A DNA stretch of 64,000 nt from Xestospongia bergquistia (taxonomy: Eukaryota; Porifera; Demospongiae; Haplosclerida; Petrosiidae). A program made the translations under genes and the position numbers. The stretch's first letter is position 1. Every line of letters begins with the position of its first letter. The stretch spans positions 6,846,001 through 6,910,000 of the forward strand of contig OZ014420.1 of NCBI GenBank assembly GCA_963965975.1, written 5' to 3'. Below are positions 50,873-61,784 of this stretch, piece by piece. The notes beneath the pieces are model-generated. The model saw nothing but the letters and a program-made list of their open reading frames with translations, was not told the origin of the DNA and ran no database searches.

Positions 50873-51969
50873 ATGGTTACTACTAACAATATGGAGGACA
50901 AAACTGTAAGAATTAAAATAATCAGTCTAGGAGCTGCTGAAGTTGGTAAAGTAAGTCTTTTATTATTTATTTATTTATTTATTGATTTTTGTATTTAGAG
51001 TTGTCTTATTAAGAGATATTGTGAGAAGAGATTTGTGTCAAAATACATGGCAACATTAGGAATTGATTTTGGTGTGACTGAGTACGGTATATCTAATTAA
51101 TTGATCACCATGGCAACCCTCTATATATTATAGAGTAAACGTTAATGATAGGACTGTTAAAGTTAACATTTTTGATATGGGAGGACTGCCGTTCTTTTAT
51201 GAGGTACATCCCTTTGTAATTAATTATTAATTAGAATAATTTTTAAACCCAGGTTCGTAATGAGTTTTACAAGCACACTCAGGGAGTAGTGTTAGTGTAT
51301 GATGTTAGTAATAGAGACAGCTTTGAGGTGTTAAATAACTGGCTTTCGGAAATGAAGCAACACTTACTATCTCCACAAGATTTTAACAACATTGTTGTTG
51401 TTGTGTGCGCTAATAAAGTAAGTCATTAGTTAAACTGACAGCATAGAATAGTTTATGTAGACTGATATGAGTCGATGGCAAGTTGACGAGAGTGAGGGTC
51501 GTTTGTTTGCTGAGACGAGAGGGTTTTTATTCTATCAGACGTCTGCTCAGACAGGCGATAATGTCATAGCTATGTTTGAAGTAAGACTGTTATGAGGACA
51601 TCAATTTATGTGTCTATAGGATCTTTTTAGTAAAGTAGTTAGAGTACAGACTACAGGTAGCAAAGCTATCATACAACCTCAAACATCTTACACTCAAGAA
51701 CAAGCAGAACTTGTGCAGAGAATTAGATCGTCCAGTTCAAGTTATGATATTTTAGAACTTTCAAGTCAGAGACTGCTAACTAGGTAATGTCATGTGACTT
51801 TTGTGTTAAATCATGTGATCTATATTTCTCAATTAATAGAGATGATATAATTAAAGCATTTAAACATTTAGCAATTCAATTACATCCTGATAAAAATGCT
51901 GCACCAGGAAGTGAGGAAGCATTTAAATTAGTATCTCATGCTAAAGATGAACTCTTGAAAACACTTTAA
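50873..51969 (+). CDS. DNAJC27: Rab-like GTPase with C-terminal J domain
   Basis: DNAJC27 (RBJ) is a small Ras-superfamily GTPase fused to a DnaJ domain. Exons give VRIKIISLGAAEVGK/SCLIKRYCEKRF (P-loop G-x4-GKS across an intron), TLGIDFGVTEY (switch I), VNIFDMGGLPFFYEVRNEFY (switch II; DxxG present as DMGG), GVVLVYDVSNRDSF, VVCANKTD (N/TKxD box) and FYQTSAQTGDN (SAK-like box). The J domain begins RDDIIKAFKHLAIQLHPDKN, with the HPD motif that stimulates Hsp70, ending KDELLKTL. It lacks C-terminal cysteines for prenylation, as in its orthologues. Seven exons. It converges with the adenylyl cyclase, a neighbour also in human (ADCY3). Confidence 0.93.
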
Positions 51970-52058
51970 AACTCAACAAAAAATACTTTATACTGTTATC
52001 ATTAAATGTCATGTAACTTATATAGTAATTTCAACTATATGTGCAGTAGTAGATGGTC

Positions 52059-55000
52059 TTAAAACTTCCTAAACAGGCTGGTATTAGTTATGTAAGGATA
52101 TTCATCGAGGAGATAAAACGTCACTAGTTCTCCCTTTCCTTTCACATCTACAGATCCACGAAACTCAAACTTGTATCCCAGTCCTTGCAGAATGTTCTTG
52201 GTTTCTTGGGTTACCTGTATAGTTAAAAACCAATCAAACCAGTTAGAGAAACTGGTTAAATAATCTTGTTGTGTTACCTGTGTTTTTCCTTCTATTCCGG
52301 TGCTATCCATTCTGCTAGCCATGTTGACAGTATCTCCCCATATATCAAATTGGGGCTTCCTAGCACCAATCACTCCTGCCACTACTGGTCCATGGCTAAT
52401 ACCTAGGACATCTTAATAATTTAACAATTATTAAGTTAATTTTAATATACCAATTCTCAAATTAAAATTATTGAAACTGTCGTGATTTATCTCTGCTAGT
52501 TTGTCTCTCAAAGCAAAAGAGAATTCAGCCAGTGCTGCTAAATGTTTCCATTTTGCATTGGGTTCACTCTATCAAGAGAGAGGGGCACACATAGATATAT
52601 TATATCAAATGTTATAAGATCAACTAACATTAAGACCAGATGCAATCATGTAAGTACTGCCAACTGTTTTAATCTTCTCTAGGGAAGAAAACCTCTCTTC
52701 TTTCAAGAGTTGGTCAAAATCTGCAACAAAACAATTGATTATTAACAAAACAATTGATTATTAACAAAAATTGACCAACATTACCTCCAAATATTTCATG
52801 TAAAAGTCGTAGACATTCTAAACCATAATTGTTAGCTTTTATTTCATCATAAAATGAGAAGAACATTGGTATAGAGGCAAACATAACACCTGTTTCCTCA
52901 TGATAATTATAATATAGATCCTAATATAGGTCAGTGAAAAACACAAACTATACTGGTCCATTTTTTCTACCTCTGTGCTGACATCAGGATCCAGGAAATG
53001 ATTGATAACATGGTTTGGAAGTATATTTGAGAGCAAAACAAAATTGTGTGATTTAAGAACTTCCACTCTTTTCTGCTGTTCAATTATCTAATAGTCATAT
53101 TGTCATATGAAGTAGAACTTTAATAATACCTCTAGATTTTGAAGAAAGGTAATACGTTTTGTGTATTTATACTACAAGAAAGACATAGTAAAAGTATATT
53201 AATAATATAATATATTTGTACTTGATGAATAATAGACATTCCTTGAAGTGTCATCATGATTAATAAAAGTAGTGAGAAACATTGTTTTATCATGAATTCC
53301 ATACTACAGAGGGAAACAGATGTCACATTTTTGTTAATCTGTGAAAGACCTTACAATCCAGTATCACCATATCGAGAACAGTAATGAAAAAGAAAAGTGT
53401 CAAGGAACATAAATGGTATAAGAAAAATCAAATGAATCAAGGCGTAAAGAGTGATAATTAACGTTCCTATCACAGACATATCTGTGATAGGCATCAGAAT
53501 GAAGATGGTGACGATAGTAACTATGGTCAAATGATACTGCAAAGAAGCAAAACTGTCAATAACAACAATCTTGTAATTCTCACCTAGACTTACCCCAGCA
53601 AAATCACATCTTGAATTTTGTGTATCAAACTCTTCATATGGCATCAGGAATGTTGCATTTGGTGTACAATCCCACTATAAAAGATGATTAATATTATTAG
53701 AGATACAATAATAGAGTCATACCAAACCAATACTTGATGCTACAAACACTATTAACCAAAGAAAAGCAAACATTGCATATCGATAGCGACGGTTGGTATT
53801 AAGTAATTGAATAGTACTTGCTATAAGATGATGGTGAAATCTCTAAATCAGGAGAATAAAATATAGCAGCTGCATATTGAATATTATTCACAGTACCTTT
53901 ATTTTCTGAGACAATATTAGAACTGTCAGTGAACACACAATCAATATCGCAATGATATTTGTAGCATTGGCCAAAACACGTCTGGTAGGAATTAATCATG
54001 TGTCAAAACAAGATAATGTAACAGGACTAACCCACGTGGTAATACAACACACTGACTCAGAAATGACATCACTGTTATTATCGACAATGACACAAAGAAC
54101 CAGCTCAAGGCTCCATATTCTTCTTGAACAAACTATTAACAATTGACTTCAATTTATCTACAATGACAAATTTACCTTGGCTTCATGATGTCTGGATTTA
54201 AATAGATTCAACCAATCCTTACCGTATTTTTTCCACAGTCTATATACAAATACAGTACAAATCTATTGTACACAATATATCTACTAGTACTTGTTTAAAT
54301 TATCTTCAGTTATTACATTTTCTAGTCTAGTAATGTAATTTTCAGTTTCAAGTTGTCTGTATCTACAAAAGACATTTCAATATCTCATGATGCTAAAGTA
54401 CAAACCTCTCTCTAGTAAATATATTTTCTGCTCTTGAAGCAGGCCTTGACTAAATTGAAATAATAGATCATGGACATAATTGAAACTTTAGTTACCATTC
54501 CTAATGTGTGGATGATGTCTGCAGTACCAAATCGTCTTCTCTCTTCATAACTTTCAGAAGAAAACATATTCGCAACAGTTGCTGATAGTTTTCGTGGTTT
54601 TGGTATATTAGTAGTTGGTGATGGTGACCTCCTCAGATTAAAGGGACTTGACGGCTTCTCACAAGGTGGTGTTATCACTTCTACAATTATATCTTCTACT
54701 TGTCCTGGCAAACTAAATCCTGTGACAACACAGTAACTATCATTGTGTAGAAAGATTATGTTATATGTACCAGAATAAATGCTATCTTGTGAAGACACAC
54801 TTGATCTGTGAGTACTGGCAGATGACACGCTTGATCTGTGAGTATTAGTCGATGACACGCTTGATCTGTGAGTATTAGTCGATGACACACTTGATCTGTG
54901 AGTATTAGTGGACGACATTGAAATGATATCAATGGCTGAATCATCAATATCATTAATGTGTACAAATGTACTTCTTTTAATACCCAAATGAAATCTCTTC

Positions 55001-56871
55001 TTTCCAACATCTTTCTGTATTTAATTATCCATATAAAACTTTCCATTATTCAGATAGACTCACATCATACTCCAGATCACATTCCTGACGTTTGGATGTG
55101 ACCAGATATGTTCTGAGTCCTTTCTCTTCTATGAAACTGTCTCTAGTTTCACCTCGACCAGGAGCAATATTATAAATAGAACGCACAGCTTCATAAGTCT
55201 GCTGAGATATGTGTACTTGTCTATCAATGAAACATAATGTATGATATATTATATTATAATATATTACATTACTATAATATTACCCAATTTTGCCCCCAGA
55301 TTCCATGTGGTGAGCTATGGTTACATCGTTGGACCAGACATCAAACTGCCATTTCTGTAATCCAATCAATCCGCACAAAACAGCTCCAGTATGGATACCA
55401 ACACGCATATCTATATCATAGCCAGTCTCGTGACTAACGTACCTAACAAAGATTATGTTTTAACAACAGTCATAATGACAGGGTCTACCTAATAACTTCT
55501 ATCATTTGCAAGCCCATTTCAACACAACATACTGCGTGATCTTCTCTTTGGTCATAAAGACCAGACACGCAGTAATAGCAGTCTCCTAATATCTTGATAC
55601 GCATACAATGATTTATCTATAAATAATATGTTGTATACGTGGTGCTAAAATCTAAGGCCAATATACCTCTGCTAAATAATCAAATCTTGCAAATAACTCA
55701 TTCAAAGTTTGTACTAATCTTTGAGCAGTCACTTGAGAAGAGAGAGCAGTGAATCCTTTGATGTCAGCAAATAAAATGCTGCAAAATGATATAAAGAAAC
55801 TCAAACATGTGCTATACAAGTGTTAGTTAGTTGAAACTAAAAGACAAAATTTTACCTGACATTTTCTGATCTATTAAGATAGAGTTTTCTGAACTGCTCA
55901 CTGTTATAGTCAAAATCTGATTCCTCAATAGAATTTAAGCTATTTTGTACTTCATGAGCCACTTCAGCTGGAAAAATTGAACGCATAAGTTTCTCCTAAA
56001 CAACAAACAAAAAAGTAAACAACAGCCATAAATACATGTGTATTATATACTTGTTTATCTATTTCCTTCTCTAAGTCAATATGTGTAGCAACACTTGTTT
56101 CAATTCTCTGAAATGCCTTATACAATTGTTTGTTTACGAGTATGTGGACAATAAAACACATAGCAATGGCACTTAATATTATGAAGCAACCTGCCAAAGT
56201 CTAAAATGTGAGAAACTTATAATAATAGTAGACAAGAAATGAAATGTGCATACCTCTTCACACGGAAAATTGTTTCCAGGATAATTTATACGGTCTGAGA
56301 GCAAGTGGTACGATAATATAACAAGTCCTAATCTTAAAGAAAGAAATGATAATGTCAAGACAGTACTGTTCTGGAGATAGACAGTTATCATCAAAACATT
56401 AAAGATCCCATATAATAGAATTATTTCTGTTGAATTTATCGCTCCGATTACTTGCTCAAAATTGTAATGCATCATAAAAATTGAGATGAATACTGCAAGA
56501 AAATAAAACTTTTTAAACAAGCTTGGTTTGTACCAATTCAGAATGACGATCGCAACATGGAAAATAATTGAAATGATTCCTGTGATTGTCTCTGGAATGA
56601 AATGACGATGTTTAAAAGTAAGATAGATATGATAAATCAGCAAAAAAATAGCTTGTAATATGCTGTTGGCAAGAAATGCTCGAATCAATAGAGGTTTATA
56701 GATAGGATACAGGTATTTAATGAACACTTTTTTGGACTCATTGCGGCTGAAGTTGTTTCTGAGGGCTGGAGTCCAGTTTAGTATATAGTTTAGCGGTGCC
56801 CATAGTTTCTGGACAGCAGTGACTGCTTGTTCTTTAACTGATCTAAAAGAAAGAGGTAGTGTTAGTGCCAT
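52059..56871 (-). CDS. Transmembrane adenylyl cyclase (class III, two cyclase domains)
   Basis: It makes cAMP from ATP at the membrane. The N-terminal half has about six TM segments (56100-56760), then C1a with [17 protein letters not shown] (metal-binding Asp), [19 protein letters not shown] and [40 protein letters not shown]. The C1b linker contains four copies of a 10-residue Ser-rich repeat. A second TM set precedes C2a: [56 protein letters not shown] (the [10 protein letters not shown] catalytic block). The C-terminus is short. Position beside DNAJC27 suggests ADCY3 orthology, but sequence alone does not settle the subtype. I place the start at ATG 56871; an upstream GTG is not used. Confidence 0.88.
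54794..54915 (-). repeat. 30-bp in-frame repeat encoding Ser-rich decapeptides
   Basis: Four tandem 30-bp units in the cyclase C1b linker encode [10 protein letters not shown] with minor variants ([10 protein letters not shown]). They are rich in potential phosphorylation sites. Confidence 0.85.
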
Positions 56872-56919
56872 CACACTAATAACTTACTGTGTGTGAATTT
56901 GTTTCTTATATACGCGCCA

Positions 56920-59900
56920 ATGACCGCAAATATGACGCTCACGCTTAATATTATTAGTTATAATTATGCAGGGACAGCCCAGACATGGTATCTATATAAT
57001 AAAGGTGGGCGAAGTGGTTTGTCAAATCTAGATTGCAGCAGAGGCGAGCCTTTTCCTGAAAGTGCAAGAGGTAAGAGCTTGCTTTAATAACATTATGTTA
57101 TTATTACTTGTTATTTTTAAAAATACATATAGTTCCATAAGATAAGGTTGTCAATTGACATACGCGCATCGTCTTGTTATTTAATGCTAATTTTCTCCCC
57201 TTAGTTCAGCAAGTTTGACTGCACCAGTTTTCAACCATGAGCACACAATTGGACGTATTGGGACCTCATACGGTAAGAGACCAGCTCCAGAGAGTACATC
57301 ATTGCGCGTATAATTATTAATACTTTATTTTATATAATATATGTATTGAAGATAGCATTTCTCATTTAAATTCCTTTGATGTTAAGACACTTTTACTGTA
57401 ACTACGTCCCGCCCCTGGTTTGTTATCACAGTATCAAGTTCTCTGAGCCAAAAGTTATCTGCCTCACGACCATTATATGATATTGAGACACCCAATGGTG
57501 GTAGTAGGTAGTGGAATTTGTACAAACATTCTTGGTGTGGTTATTGTAGTCGTCTGTGATAACGAAAAAGTACCACTCATAGTAACTCAATAGAGTAGTG
57601 TAAGATAAGCCATTACTACATGTTTTCATAGCAAAGTCAATTACCACACAAGTTTGGTATGCTATTGGAGTAAGTTCTAACTAATTATGGCCTACCACTG
57701 GATGGATCATTAGCATATTTGTCCCATACCTGGCAACGTTATACTCCTTAGTACCAACTCCCCCATGCATGTAATACAATCTAGTTTTTACAGGGGATCT
57801 TGGAGGTATGCATTCTAATGGCCTCTATTAGGGTTATTATTTACAGTTGACTGTTCTGTGGGTTCTGATGATGAGACTACTCTGTAGCAACAGAATGCAT
57901 TTTTCCTTTTCCTGTCTTCAGGTCTACAATGATGTCTTTACCTATCCTGACCAATACTCTCCAACAACCATCCAACCTTTTAGTTATAGTCCACCTCAAT
58001 CTCTCACGTGGGATTTTCCCTGTACAAATTTTGATCTTCCTAAAAGAAGTCCACCACCTTCGTCAAACAATAACACAGGTACTTCTCCCCTGAGAAGGCA
58101 AAGCCAGCCAAGAAGGAGAAGTGTAGGAGAAGGACGTCGATGCCAACTCTTAGAGGATTTTCGTAATGCTCGAGTGACTGGAATAGATTTGAGTGATGTT
58201 GAGGGTCATGTAGTTGATTTTGCTAAAGACCAACATGGTTCTCGTTTTATCCAGCAGAAGTTAGAACAATGCAGCAACGAACAAAAGGAAATGGTTTTCA
58301 GAGAAGTTCTCCCATCTTCTTATAGCCTCATCACCGATGTATTTGGAAACTATGTCATACAGAAATTTTTTGAATTTGGTACCCTTGATCAGAAGACCAC
58401 TTTGGTGGAGCGTCTGCATGGTCATGTTCCAGCCCTCTCATTGCATACATACGGTTGCAGAGTGATTCAGAAGGCCATTGAGTCTGTTCCTCCTACTTTA
58501 CAGGTATGTATACAGTGACAAATTAATGTCTGTCACTCTATTGTTTGGAAATTATAACCTGCTTGTTTCCTACTTGCACATGTAGGCTGAAATTATAAAC
58601 GAGCTAGATGGCTATGTTCTCAAGAGTATCAGAGATCAAAATGGAAATCATGTGATACAAAAATGTATTGAGTGTGTTGATCCTCCATTATTGAATTTTA
58701 TCATTTTGTCCTTCAAAGGACAGGTAATAAGATACGTTTAGAGAAAAAATGATTTAATTTTATACTATTCTGCAGGTGTATGATATGGCCACCCATCCTT
58801 ATGGCTGTCGTGTTATTCAGCGCATCTTAGAACACTGCACAGCTCAGCAAACAGACATTTTACTGAAAGAAATCCATTTTCATGCAGACCAGTTGATTGC
58901 TGTAAGTTAAATATCAAGTAAAGTCCATTTTTATAGTACGTTTAGGACAACTATGGAAACTATGTTGTACAACATGTCCTTGAGAAAGGAAGACCAGAAC
59001 AAAAGTCAAGAATTATAGGCGTCATTAGAGGCAAAGTGGTCCCTTTGTCACAGCATAAATTTGCAAGGTAAAGCAATCAATTTGTAGTCAACTATCCCAG
59101 AAAAACTACTCATTATAATTATCATGAATGTGCCTTGTTCTTCGTAACACATTGCATGGCAACAGCTTCATTACCATGACAACAACAAATATTTCTGTGG
59201 TTTTGCACTTCTTGCTTGACTAAAGTTAGTTTTGCCAAGAGAGATGGTTGGAATTTCATCTTAGTGGTTACTCTAACGAGATATCTTTTATTGTTGATTG
59301 GGTTAGAAACCCTGTAAGATCTGCTTACATCACGGTCACATTCCAATCTCACTGTCTTGTTAAGTGCATATACTCAAGTTCACTAATCATATCATACCAT
59401 AACTAATTACTACCGCTATTAGTATATCTTTCTTTCTCACTATATAGCAATGTAGTGGAAAAATGCATTGTACATGCCTCACGACATGAAAGAGCTGCTT
59501 TGATTGACGAATTGTGCAGTGCTCCTGAAGGGTAAATTAATAGTATATAATATAATATGACAGATGTATAATGTCTTTACCACAAACTCTATAGCTAAGT
59601 GTGTGGTTAACTAGTCCCTTTGTGTGTCTCATATCAGTTATCCTAACAGTTGTGTAGGTAGGTATAATAGTTGTAGGGGGGGCTCATGAGTGTCTCTGCC
59701 ACTATATCAACTTTGAGCATTACTTTGGCTGCTCTCTCATTGCTGTAAACATTTATAGTAATGAATATAGTTAAATACATGTAACACAGATGGTAGAATT
59801 GTTTAGCAGTTTGTTTAGTTCACTCATCCACACACTCTATGGTCACATTTACTTCCTTGAAGTTTACATCATCATTATGATGTCATCTTATAGGTCCATT

Positions 59901-60116
59901 TTGACCATGACTAAAGATCAATACGCTAATTATGTCATTCAGAAGATGTTAGACATTGCGGAGCCCAGTCAACGCAAGATGTTAATATATCGTCTTAGGC
60001 CACACCTTCCTACTCTGAGAAAATTCACATACGCCAAGCACATTGTCAATAAAATTGAACGCCTCTCCAAGGGTAGCACCTCCGGAAGTCCTCTCCTTTC
60101 TCCTACATATTTTTAA
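56920..60116 (+). CDS. PUM2: Pumilio RNA-binding protein (PUM1/2)
   Basis: Pumilio represses mRNAs carrying UGUANAUA in the 3' UTR. Eight PUM repeats are complete, beginning after [20 protein letters not shown]. Recognition helices read [49 protein letters not shown] and YANYVIQ, the same base-contact residues (SR-Q, NY-Q, CR-Q, NH-Q, CR-Q, NY-Q, SN-E, NY-Q) as in human PUM1/2. The N-terminal part is short and Pro/Ser-rich ([30 protein letters not shown]). The first exons (56920-57850) are small and their joins uncertain. The C-terminus ends SPLLSPTYF. The symbol follows the PUM1/2 ancestor; one-to-one orthology with PUM2 is not implied. It is divergent from the cyclase. Confidence 0.9.
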
Positions 60117-60562
60117 AAGATTTTTTCAGTTTGCTCATATATTTACTTGTACTAGTGATCCTAATAAGGTATGTTTATATATGACACAATGTAATGATTA
60201 TTATTCATCACTTGATTACTAATTTCACATAATGTATTATAACTGTTTTAGCTCTTTTTGTTAATTCTTTGAACTTAAGTGAACCTTTCAATCTGCCCAA
60301 GTTTCATTACGTAGATTTTTTTGTATAATATAATTAAAAAATGGACACCAACAAAACGTATTAATGTGTATGATATTATTTTTCATTTATATGACAGTTC
60401 ATATTATTTTTATACCTTTCATTATTGTCATATTACAATTATTAGTTCAGTTGTACATATTATGAAGCTGTGTTCAACACAAGTATATTATTATAGAACT
60501 ATTCGTTTTGTATCATTATAGTATATATGTCATTATTCCTTTGTTTTTTTGAGTGCTAAACT

Positions 60563-61597
60563 TCAAAAGAAATTCAAATCCGTTTTAGTTAAGTGATATT
60601 TGGCAATTACATCCAATCTTGATGTTAATGAATGAAGAAAAAATTGATCATTACCTACAGGAGAATCATGACGTAGGAACAAGTTGTCAGGCATATAGCG
60701 TAGTAGTTAGATCATATAACCTCTGTCACAACTTACCCATAGGAGTAATATTGAGACAAGCGTTAAACCATCGACTCAAGATATCAGCTTTCATTACTAA
60801 GGAAACATAATCTTATCATGTACAACAATGTCAACTGTCACTAGTGACATACATGATAATAACGAAGAATGTGCAGTCATGACATAGCACGTATCAGTGT
60901 TATTGCTAATGGAACTGTTAATAGAGCAGCTGTAATGTGAATAAAGTATATTACCAATCAAAGTATTGGATGGCATCCAAGATATGGGAACATGACTTAG
61001 TAATCTTTATTACTACATCCTGTATTGGTTGGTAATCTAATCTGTCATGATGATATATCAACTACCTGTTGTCCTGTAAGGTAAAAGTGCATGTCATCAA
61101 TGAGAACACATTGACCTTTCTTGTACACAGATTGTGACTTATGAACATCATTGAATAAAGAAACTAACTCCTCAAATGTCTTTGGGTATCTGTATGTATG
61201 TGTGTGTGTGTGAACAATAAAATCTACTCAAGTTGTGGTTATTAAAATTTACATAATGTGTATTCTCTTGAGGGTTTCTTGACTGGGGTTTTTGTCCAAG
61301 AGGGGTAACTGGTCTAGTCCCAGAGGAGTAACAAATAGGACTGATTTACTTTGGCTAGCACAGCTTATTGCATGTTGAAACAGGAGTGATGTCTTACCAC
61401 TAGATAGCATAAATAAACATAATGTGATATCAATATTGTCATTGCGTACAAATAAGAATGTAAATATTGCATGGTCAATTATTAAATAGCAACAAAATGA
61501 AGTGGAGGTTAGGTAACCTTGACGACGGGCCAAATAAGCAAGTCTTCTTACCACAAGTCAACACACCCTTTTCAGACATCCATTCCACAGATGCCAT
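60563..61597 (-). CDS. SWSAP1: SWSAP1-like RAD51-paralogue ATPase
   Basis: SWSAP1 partners the SWIM-domain protein SWS1 (ZSWIM7) and stabilises RAD51 filaments in homologous recombination and meiosis. Exon 1 MASVEWMSEKGVLTCGKKTC plus LFGPSS joins the next exon to give a Walker A GPSSSGKTSLLF. Then come SVLFVTPLGLDQLPLLDKNP and ETLKRIHIKYPKTFEELVSL, FNDVHKSQ and Walker B CVLIDDMHFYLTGQQ, followed by DVVIKITKSCSHILDAIQYF, CYVMTAHSSLLS, LMKADILSRWFNACLNITPM, and a last exon ending KYHLTKTDLNFF at 60563. Order and spacing parallel human SWSAP1. The splice joins were all read by eye. It converges with Pumilio. Confidence 0.75.
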
Positions 61598-61784
61598 AGT
61601 ATACAACCGCATACCAATCATATTATAAGATTATCATACCACGTGGACGTCTACTGCGCATGCTCAGTGTACACTATGAATAATAAATTATTAATAATTT
61701 TTTTGATGAGTATACAATTTTTTGGATACAAAATGAAGAGAATTGATGCAGTTTTTCAGTTCATTCAAAATTATAAAGAAAATA
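61598..61784. promoter_or_regulatory. Bidirectional promoter SWSAP1/EGF receptor with NRF1-like and E-box sites
   Basis: The 187-bp spacer carries CCAATC near 61615, CCACGTGG near 61640 and TGCGCATGCT at 61655-61664 (NRF1-like). Confidence 0.45.

Noticed and set aside
56893-57087. Independent small gene between the cyclase and Pumilio
   Set aside because: The frame ends in a donor site (AGAG/GTAAGAG) and can be spliced in frame into downstream small exons, so it is more likely the Pumilio N-terminal exon, though uncertain.
59122-59352. Minus-strand ORF of 76 codons inside a Pumilio intron
   Set aside because: No family resemblance and no partner exons; it is compatible with chance in a 380-bp intron.
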